Made by a program: the position numbers and the translations under genes | Shown: in pieces, positions 6,389 through 11,141 of the stretch | Position numbering within the stretch: position 1 is the first letter of the stretch | Layout of the letters: every line of letters begins with the position of its first letter | NCBI GenBank assembly: GCA_023409615.1 | Contig: JAEYRF010000048.1 | Coordinates: 1-11,141 of the forward strand | DNA: 11,141 nucleotides | Direction: 5' to 3' | Origin: Bacillota bacterium | GTDB taxonomy: Bacteria > Bacillota > Clostridia > Acetivibrionales > DTU013 | The notes under the pieces: generated by a model | What the model was told of the DNA's origin: nothing | What the model saw: only the letters and a program-made list of their open reading frames with translations | The model's database searches: none

Positions 6389-7743
6389 TTTTCAATGATC
6401 TCCCCTTCCACTATCCGTTCAGGATTCATAATATATGTGTCATATAAATTTACCATCTTTTCATATTCCTTTTCAGGAGTGCTGATAATCGCATATTCTT
6501 CATCGCTGCAGAGAATGTTCACCGTCCTGCTCGAGGCTACATTGTACTTTATCAGCATAATCTTTCCTGTTGTCCCATCGGCAGAAATATCCCACAGACT
6601 CTTAAGCGGTACCTTGAGACCTTCCTGAGTATTGTTAATGAAGTCTACATGGACTACTCTTGACCTGGATAACAAATCTGCTCCCCTGCTCATCTGTATG
6701 ACCACAACCGATCCATCTCCGGCAGAAGATATTATATTCGTTATAATACCTGTGGTCTCGAGACCGACACTATTAATCCTCAGCAGTATCCTGTCACCTT
6801 CTTCGTAGTCCCGTGCATTTACAGCAGGGATAGCTGCAGCAATATATATGTCCGTTCCCTTGATGACCTTGGCCGCAGGTGAACTTGCCTGCACCTTTCC
6901 ATCTGTACTTGTGGTCTTTCCGTTCGCATTCTGTTCAATTATTCTTTTCAAATCCAACGGCTTCAGATCTCCGATTTTATCCGGGCTCAATACTGATTCA
7001 TAACCATCTATTACATAGGAAACGACTCCGGAAATATTGGTTCTGACCTCCACGGTATTCGCATTTATTTTATCCTGAATTGCCTTCTTCTGTTCCAATA
7101 ATGAACTTATGTAGCCGCCTGTTGAGTTTTCCCCAACGATCTCAGCCTTCTTTTCCACAATTTTACCAATACCGATCCTGCGTCTGGCCATCTCTTCAAA
7201 GTCTCTTGCATTGCAGGCAAGAATCAAGTCCTGTATTTCAAGTGCAATCTCATCATCCAGTCTGATCAGATCCTCCGAGAAAAAGTCTGCCTTTTCTGCC
7301 TGTTCCATGCGAGCCTTGACTATTTTTGCGTTTACTTCCTCCATATCAGCAATAAACTGTTCAGATGTATCATTCATAATCATTGCGATACGTGAATAAG
7401 CTGCAGTCCTCTCTCCCTCGGCTATTTCATCGATAACTCTGCCCGTAATTGCAGAAGGCTCCAACAGTTCCTCATCTCTAATGATGACTGCGGTTGTCTG
7501 GATATATTTCTCGATGTTGCCGTTCCTGATGACATCCCGCGTGATATGACTGCCGGATAGCCAGTTTAAGAGTGATGGAATATAGAGAAGCATAAACAAA
7601 AAAAGCAGCAGGCTGCCGTAAGTGACGCGCTTGAAAGCAGACCCCTTTTTCAGATCACTTTGGCTATGCTCCGGCTGGCTGTATTCCTGTTGAGGAAAAT
7701 CAATTGTTTTCTTCATCTTCTCTTTAGCATCTTTTTCTTTCAT
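6385..7743 (-). CDS. HlyD-like single-pass membrane protein in the division cluster
   Basis: This 452-residue protein resembles the HlyD/membrane-fusion adaptor fold. A hydrophilic cytoplasmic tail (1-38, with repeated Q, S and K) is followed by one membrane helix at about 42-62 (VTYGSLLLFLFMLLYIPSLL). The outer part starts with a lipoyl-like half motif (about 84-115, with PSAITGRVIDEIAEGE). A charged alpha-helical hairpin, likely coiled coil, runs from about 125 to 230, the second lipoyl-like half follows (NISGVVSYVIDGYESVLSP), and a beta-rich C-terminal part completes it. No ABC transporter or outer-membrane partner gene is adjacent; instead it overlaps ylmE by 4 bp and leads the sepF-divIVA string. 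That context suggests an envelope or division role rather than export, which is inference. AGAAGG lies about 10 nt before the start. The fold call is moderately sure, the function unknown. Confidence 0.8.
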   Translation of the reverse strand: MKEKDAKEKMKKTIDFPQQEYSQPEHSQSDLKKGSAFKRVTYGSLLLFLFMLLYIPSLLNWLSGSHITRDVIRNGNIEKYIQTTAVIIRDEELLEPSAITGRVIDEIAEGERTAAYSRIAMIMNDTSEQFIADMEEVNAKIVKARMEQAEKADFFSEDLIRLDDEIALEIQDLILACNARDFEEMARRRIGIGKIVEKKAEIVGENSTGGYISSLLEQKKAIQDKINANTVEVRTNISGVVSYVIDGYESVLSPDKIGDLKPLDLKRIIEQNANGKTTSTDGKVQASSPAAKVIKGTDIYIAAAIPAVNARDYEEGDRILLRINSVGLETTGIITNIISSAGDGSVVVIQMSRGADLLSRSRVVHVDFINNTQEGLKVPLKSLWDISADGTTGKIMLIKYNVASSRTVNILCSDEEYAIISTPEKEYEKMVNLYDTYIMNPERIVEGEIIEK

Positions 7744-7822
7744 CTTTAGGTACCTTCTATTTACCGATCTGCCTCATAACCTCATCTGACAATATCGGTC
7801 TATCTGGCAAACGTGTCTGTTG

Positions 7823-9115
7823 TTATAACTTTATAAGCTTTCTTTCCTTCATAAATTTCAATGCAATCATTACACCAAGTTTCACATGTTCATAAACCAA
7901 TCCCCCCTGCATGTAAGCGGTATAGGGTGATTTCAATGGAGCGTCAGCACTCAGTTCAATGGAAGACCCCTGAATAAATGCACCTGCTGCCATTATAACC
8001 GGGCTGTCATACCCGGGCATATCCCAGGGTTCAGGGGTTACAAACGCATCTACCGGTGAACCCTTTTGAATTCCCTGACAGAAAGCAATCATACTTTCAG
8101 GATTGTTGAACTGTATCGCCTGTATTATATCACTTCTCAACTGGTCTGGTGATGGAGATGTTTCAAAGCCCATCTTCTGCATAACTGCTGAACATAGTAC
8201 GGCTCCTTTCAGGCTCTCTGCCACTACATGAGGAGCCATAAACAAGCCCTGAAACATCAACCTGTTATTTCCCAGAGTAGCGCCGACTTTACTGCCCAGA
8301 CCCGGCGTAGTAAGCCTGTAGGACGCATTCTGTACATATCTTCTCTTTCCTGCGATATAACCGCCTGACAGCGCCAGACCGCCTCCCGGATTTTTAATCA
8401 GGGATCCGGCGATAATATCTGCTCCGACCTCCACCGGCTCCTCAGTTTCAACAAATTCACCATAGCAGTTGTCCACCATCACGATAGTATTATTATTCAT
8501 TTCCTTAATGACTTCAATAGCCCTCTTAATTTCCATTATCTTTAGGGCAGGTCTCCAGCTGTATCCGCGCGATCGCTGTATTAATACCATAGTGGTTTTT
8601 TCGGTTACGACCTCACGCACACTGTTCAAATCGATGCTGCCATCCTCAAGCAGCTCCACCTGCCTGTAATGGATACCAAAATCCTTTAGTGACCCTGATC
8701 CCTCACCCCTGATACCAATGACCTCCTCCATAGTGTCATAAGGTTTTCCTGTCACAGACAGCAATTCGTCACCGGGACGCAGATTCCCGTACATACATAC
8801 GGCCAGAGCATGTGTGCCTGCGACAAACTGATGCCGTACAAGCGCATTCTCTGCTTTAAATATCGTTGCATATACAGCATCAAGTATCTCTCTTCCCCTG
8901 TCGTCATATCCGTAGCCTGTTGTGCCGCCAAAGTGGGAATCGCTCAATTTGTGCTTCTGCATGGCAGATATCACCTTGTACTGATTCATCTCCCTGACAG
9001 ACTCTATATCCTTGAAAACATCCTTAATTTCATTTTCGGCTGATTGGGTCATTCTGAGAATAGTTTCATCAATACCAAACTCATTCTTCAAATAATTCTG
9101 GAAAGAAATATTCAT
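7823..9115 (-). CDS. ynbB: PLP-dependent methionine gamma-lyase-like / aluminium resistance family protein
   Basis: This cytoplasmic protein of 430 residues has fold type I PLP-enzyme features and matches the YnbB/'aluminium resistance' family. The N-terminal part has HFGGTTGYGYDDRGRE (61-76); the substrate region has FVAGTHALA (97-105). The cofactor aspartate is probably D215 in VDNCYGEF, and the PLP lysine is K241 in GSLIKNPGGG. The substrate is not established for the family; the Cys/Met lyase name comes from similarity. The start at 9115 is chosen because AGAGGA lies about 11 nt upstream and MNISFQNYL fits the family N-terminus; an in-frame ATG at 9163 would add 16 residues with no ribosome binding site. 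A sigma-A-like promoter lies at 9216-9188. It is followed after 79 bp by the HlyD-like gene without an evident terminator. Confidence 0.93.
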   Translation of the reverse strand: MNISFQNYLKNEFGIDETILRMTQSAENEIKDVFKDIESVREMNQYKVISAMQKHKLSDSHFGGTTGYGYDDRGREILDAVYATIFKAENALVRHQFVAGTHALAVCMYGNLRPGDELLSVTGKPYDTMEEVIGIRGEGSGSLKDFGIHYRQVELLEDGSIDLNSVREVVTEKTTMVLIQRSRGYSWRPALKIMEIKRAIEVIKEMNNNTIVMVDNCYGEFVETEEPVEVGADIIAGSLIKNPGGGLALSGGYIAGKRRYVQNASYRLTTPGLGSKVGATLGNNRLMFQGLFMAPHVVAESLKGAVLCSAVMQKMGFETSPSPDQLRSDIIQAIQFNNPESMIAFCQGIQKGSPVDAFVTPEPWDMPGYDSPVIMAAGAFIQGSSIELSADAPLKSPYTAYMQGGLVYEHVKLGVMIALKFMKERKLIKL

Positions 9116-9187
9116 TATATTGCAATTCCTCTCTTGTTCATTTTCTGCAAACAATACACGCATTTGTTACAGATTTATCCTATAATC

Positions 9188-9216
9188 ATTTTATCTTACT
9201 TGGGGAAGCATTTCAA
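9188..9216 (-). promoter_or_regulatory. Predicted sigma-A promoter for ynbB
   Basis: On the minus strand TTGAAA (9216-9211) and TAAAAT (9193-9188) are separated by 17 bp. The leader to the ynbB start at 9115 would be about 66 nt. With no clear promoter seen downstream until ileS, it may also drive the HlyD-like/ylmE/sepF/ylmH/divIVA genes. Confidence 0.7.
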
Positions 9217-9278
9217 CGTCAATGAGCAATTCGAGCTGAACTTTATAGCTCTTGCAAATGAAGCTTTTGTTTCCGTTA

Positions 9279-9308
9279 TTGTACAATAGCACTTTGAAGT
9301 AGTAATAT
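9279..9308 (+). promoter_or_regulatory. Weak candidate promoter for the RluA-family gene
   Basis: TTGTAC (9279-9284) and TAATAT (9303-9308) are separated by 18 bp in the divergent intergenic region. The match is only partial but it is the best-placed pair I found on the plus strand. It would give a leader of about 105 nt containing the hairpins at 9364-9401. Confidence 0.3.
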
Positions 9309-9363
9309 GCCTACCTGTATTGATTGTCTGTCCTCCTCCTTGCTTTCCTGTGAACACTGTTGT

Positions 9364-9401
9364 AACATGGTGATACATGTTGTCCTGAGGTATTCGGGAC
9401 A
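9364..9401 (+). promoter_or_regulatory. Two adjacent hairpins in the leader of the RluA-family gene
   Basis: AACATG (9364-9369) pairs with CATGTT (9376-9381) around a 6-nt loop. Directly after it TGTCCTGA (9381-9388) pairs with TCGGGACA (9394-9401), with one G-U pair, around the loop GGTAT. The second hairpin ends 9 nt before the GGGG ribosome binding site at 9411. Upstream, CTCCTT (9336-9341) is complementary to AAGGGG (9409-9414) with one G-U pair and could mask it. The hairpins are seen in sequence; a regulatory role is inference. The rest of 9116-9420 holds only the divergent promoters. Confidence 0.45.
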
Positions 9402-9420
9402 GGATATGAAGGGGAATACA

Positions 9421-10332
9421 ATGAAACTTAGCCTGACAGTAACTCCGGAGGATAATGCAAAAACAGTCAAACAGCTGCTCAAAGGAAATATGCATATCTC
9501 TGAGAGATTAGTAAAGCAAATGAAATTTTCAGGAAGAATCCTTCTTAATACGGTCCCGGTTCATGTGAATGCTGTTGTTAAGGAAGGCGATCTTCTGGAA
9601 GCAGTGGTTGAGTCGGAGGAATATAATGAAAATATAGTTCCTGAGCCAATGGACCTGGACATACTATATGAGGACGAAAACCTCATCGCCATCAACAAAC
9701 CCGCAAATACGGTAGTCCATCCGACCTTCAGACATAATACCGGCACAGTTGCAAATGGTCTGATGTACCATCTTCTCGGCAAAAACGTCAAAACTCTTGT
9801 ACGTCCTGTCAGCCGCTTGGATCGCGACACATCCGGCATTATTCTATTTGCGCTGAACCCCTTCATTCAGCAAGGTCTAATCAATCAAATGCATGTTAAA
9901 ACCTTTACTAAAGAATACATTGGACTCGTTCACGGAACCTTCAACAAGAGCACGGGTACGATAGACCTTCCGATTCAAAGGCTTGCCGGAAGCATCATGC
10001 AGCGTCATACATCGCAGGAGGGCTCACCTAGTGTGACTCATTATGAAATCCTTGAAACCTTCAGGGATGCCACATATCTGAAATTTATACTCGAAACCGG
10101 CAGGACTCATCAGATTCGTGTTCATTGCCAAGCAATCGGACATTCACTAATCGGCGATACGTTATACCCTCTGCCTGAATTCGATCATATTTATGAAGGA
10201 CTAATGCCCAGACAAGCCCTGCATTCGCACCGAGTTACCTTTACCCATCCATTCACTAATAAAGTTCTTGATCTCGAAGCATCCGTCCCGGATGATATCA
10301 TGCATGCTCTGGAAATATTAAGAAATATATAA
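9421..10332 (+). CDS. RluA-family RNA pseudouridine synthase with N-terminal S4-like domain
   Basis: This 303-residue enzyme would convert uridine to pseudouridine in ribosomal or transfer RNA. An S4-like domain occupies about residues 13-63 (VKQLLKGNMHISERLVKQMK to VKEGDLLEAV). The catalytic domain starts with LYEDENLIAINKPANTVVHP (82-101). The catalytic motif is SRLDRDTSG (131-139), with D134 the conserved aspartate; the first position is Ser where His is the common residue. Later motifs are LETGRTHQIRVH and ALHSHRVTFTHP. The start at 9421 has AAGGGG 6 nt upstream. The frame stays open back to 9307, encoding a Cys-rich stretch, but without a ribosome binding site, so I exclude it. The exact target uridine cannot be told, so I give no gene symbol. 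It is transcribed divergently from ynbB. Confidence 0.93.
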   Translation: MKLSLTVTPEDNAKTVKQLLKGNMHISERLVKQMKFSGRILLNTVPVHVNAVVKEGDLLEAVVESEEYNENIVPEPMDLDILYEDENLIAINKPANTVVHPTFRHNTGTVANGLMYHLLGKNVKTLVRPVSRLDRDTSGIILFALNPFIQQGLINQMHVKTFTKEYIGLVHGTFNKSTGTIDLPIQRLAGSIMQRHTSQEGSPSVTHYEILETFRDATYLKFILETGRTHQIRVHCQAIGHSLIGDTLYPLPEFDHIYEGLMPRQALHSHRVTFTHPFTNKVLDLEASVPDDIMHALEILRNI

Positions 10333-10338
10333 TTATAA

Positions 10339-10367
10339 TTTACTATATTTTTCATTAATGGTATCAT
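10339..10367 (+). promoter_or_regulatory. Weak candidate promoter for the MerR-like gene
   Basis: TTTACT (10339-10344) and TATCAT (10362-10367) are 17 bp apart in the 69-bp gap after the RluA-family gene. The -10 element lies within a 7-bp tandem repeat TATCATA TATCATA (10362-10375), which might be a binding site. No terminator was seen after the RluA-family gene, so co-transcription is equally possible. Confidence 0.3.
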
Positions 10368-10401
10368 ATATCATAGTAACTTTTCTTCGGGAGGAAAATT
10401 T

Positions 10402-10980
10402 ATGGAAGTACTAAAAGAAAGGTATTCAATCACTGAATTAAGTGAAATGCTTAATATAACAGACCATGCACTCAGGTTCTATGAAAAGGAATTCGAACTG
10501 ACAGTTCCGAAGGATGAGAGAGGGAGGCGCTACTATACCACCCCCTTGGCTAATATCATGTACAAGGTCAAGGTCATGCGCTCTGAAGGACTTGAAATAA
10601 AAGCAATTAAGAAAATTCTTCAGGATGAGTGCGTTTTTGAAGCACCTCAGGCTTATACAGTTACAGAAGCCACGTCATTGGTATCTCCGGTTAAAAATGA
10701 AAAGGAATATGAAGCGATCCAGATTATTTTACATGATATTGGAAAGCAGCTTACACAGGAGATCTCTAATGAGGTCATTTCTGTCAGGGATCATCTGACC
10801 CGGGAAATCAACAAAACAAAGCTTGAATTAGGCGCCTGCGTTGAAAACAGCATGCGCCGGTTGGAAAACAAGATGGAAAAACACTATGATGAAGTTGATC
10901 AAGCTTTAGGTAAATGGAGAGAAAAAAGCAAGAAACGTTCCGCAAAAAGACTTTTTAGGAAAATATTCAGGAAGATATAA
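10402..10980 (+). CDS. MerR-type DNA-binding protein with coiled coil and basic amphipathic tail (RacA-like layout)
   Basis: This is a 192-residue protein. Residues 8-75 form a MerR-type winged helix-turn-helix: YSITELSEMLNITDHALRFY, then RGRRYYTTPLANIMYKVKVM and GLEIKAIKKIL. A linker (about 76-100) leads to a charged helical, probably coiled-coil region (about 102-170). The C-terminus (171-192) has 12 K/R in 22 residues and ends KRLFRKIFRKI, in which L184, F185, I188, F189 and I192 fall on one helical face. There is no visible ligand or metal-binding domain. MerR head, coiled coil and membrane-attracting tail recall RacA of Bacillus (184 residues), which anchors chromosomes to DivIVA at poles; this is similarity of layout, not proven homology. 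GGGAGG lies 7 nt before the start. Alternatively it is an ordinary MerR-family regulator. Confidence 0.85.
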   Translation: MEVLKERYSITELSEMLNITDHALRFYEKEFELTVPKDERGRRYYTTPLANIMYKVKVMRSEGLEIKAIKKILQDECVFEAPQAYTVTEATSLVSPVKNEKEYEAIQIILHDIGKQLTQEISNEVISVRDHLTREINKTKLELGACVENSMRRLENKMEKHYDEVDQALGKWREKSKKRSAKRLFRKIFRKI

Positions 10981-11015
10981 GACGGGGATATAGCTAAATT
11001 CATTGATAGTTGAGA

Positions 11016-11091
11016 ATCGGGTAGGAGGCTACCCATTAATTGAGTAGCCGACCTCCCACAGCACCGTACGTACCGTTCGGTATACGGCGCT
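11016..11091 (-). ncRNA. Group II intron domains V and VI
   Basis: Domain V (11091-11060 on the minus strand) begins with the catalytic triad AGC. AGCGCCGTA pairs with TACGGTGCT over 9 bp (one G-U), a 2-nt CG bulge follows, and TACC/GGTA is closed by a GAAC tetraloop. Total length is 32 nt against the usual 34. Domain VI follows: GGGAGG pairs with CCTACCC leaving one bulged A (11022), and GGCTACTC pairs with GGGTAGCC over 8 bp with an AATTAAT loop. The bulged A is the seventh base from the proposed 3' splice site (11016/11015), the expected branch-point position. Confidence 0.85.
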
Positions 11092-11141
11092 TCCAAAGTT
11101 TACACTTACTTTGCAGAATAACATTCGACAAAACTGAAATA
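11016..11141 (-). mobile_element. Group II intron, 3' end (body lies beyond the right edge)
   Basis: The minus strand from 11141 down to 11016 ends with a recognisable group II intron domain V and VI and the 3' boundary CCCGAT (AY rule), so the intron inserted in the minus-strand orientation 36 bp after the stop of the MerR-like gene. Group II introns are self-splicing, retrotransposing ribozymes that usually encode a reverse transcriptase/maturase in domain IV. Only the 3' 126 nt is in view. A minus-strand frame from the edge ends at a TAA (11108-11106) shortly before domain V, where such proteins often end, but the 11 visible codons are too few to identify. The intron class and whether it is complete cannot be determined here. 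Confidence 0.85.

Noticed and set aside
7763..7799. ACCGAT/ATCGGT inverted repeat between ynbB and the HlyD-like gene, with a CCTCAT direct repeat inside it
   Set aside because: The stem is 6 bp around a loop of 25 nt and no T-tract follows on the transcribed strand, so it is not a convincing terminator.
7757..7822. In-frame continuation of ynbB for 21 codons after its TAA stop (ending at a TAG), including a short frame MRQIGK
   Set aside because: A frame of 21 open codons is expected by chance about a third of the time, there is no readthrough context or ribosome binding site, and YnbB already ends at a normal family length.
9307..9420. N-terminal extension of the RluA-family gene with a Cys-rich start (MPTCIDC...CEHCC)
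   Set aside because: There is no ribosome binding site before 9307, the extension does not look like the family, and ATG 9421 has AAGGGG at ideal spacing. The segment is better read as leader RNA.
10899..11096. Minus-strand open frame crossing the intron 3' end and the MerR-like gene
   Set aside because: It spans intron domain V/VI and the antisense of a real gene, has no ribosome binding site and no family features.

Overview
The window looks like a chromosomal segment of an anaerobic, endospore-type Firmicute (class Clostridia). The evidence is a tRNA-Ile T-box leader, the ylmE-sepF-ylmH-divIVA-ileS gene order that follows the division cluster in Firmicutes, purine-rich Shine-Dalgarno sites, consensus sigma-A promoters and moderate GC content. 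I cannot name a genus from the sequence alone.

Positions 1-9115 read on the minus strand. In transcription order they hold: an aluminium-resistance/methionine gamma-lyase-like PLP enzyme (ynbB family, 9115-7823); a single-pass HlyD-like membrane protein (7743-6385); the PLP-homeostasis protein YlmE/YggS (6388-5690); the FtsZ-membrane tether SepF (5626-5150); the S4-domain ribosome quality-control protein YlmH (5144-4356); and the cell-pole/septum protein DivIVA (4342-3881). These genes are packed tightly, with a 4-bp overlap and gaps of 5, 13, 63 and 79 bp, so most are probably co-transcribed. The Bacillus gene ylmG, normally between sepF and ylmH, is absent. A HlyD-like gene precedes ylmE.

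After divIVA comes a 533-bp non-coding stretch. It holds a perfect TTGACA-17-TATAAT promoter, a complete T-box leader with an AUC (Ile) specifier and a UGGU discriminator match, its terminator, and a short tandem repeat before the ribosome binding site of ileS. IleS is the long, eukaryote-like type 2 enzyme. The start of aroB (3-dehydroquinate synthase) follows 8 bp downstream and runs off the left edge, so part of the shikimate pathway may lie under tRNA-Ile control.

On the right, transcription turns to the plus strand from a divergent region of about 305 bp (9116-9420). It contains a good minus-strand promoter for ynbB and a possibly structured leader for an RluA-family pseudouridine synthase (9421-10332). 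Next is a 192-residue protein with a MerR-type DNA-binding head, a coiled coil and a strongly basic amphipathic tail (10402-10980). This layout resembles the chromosome-anchoring protein RacA more than an ordinary ligand-sensing MerR regulator.

The right edge, from 11016 onward, is the 3' end of a group II intron on the minus strand. Domain V and domain VI, with a bulged branch-point A, can be folded by eye; the rest of the intron and its reverse transcriptase lie outside the window.

The best candidates for under-described biology are the RacA-like protein, the HlyD-like protein in the division cluster, and the intron end. Nothing here amounts to an obviously new defence or mobile system.
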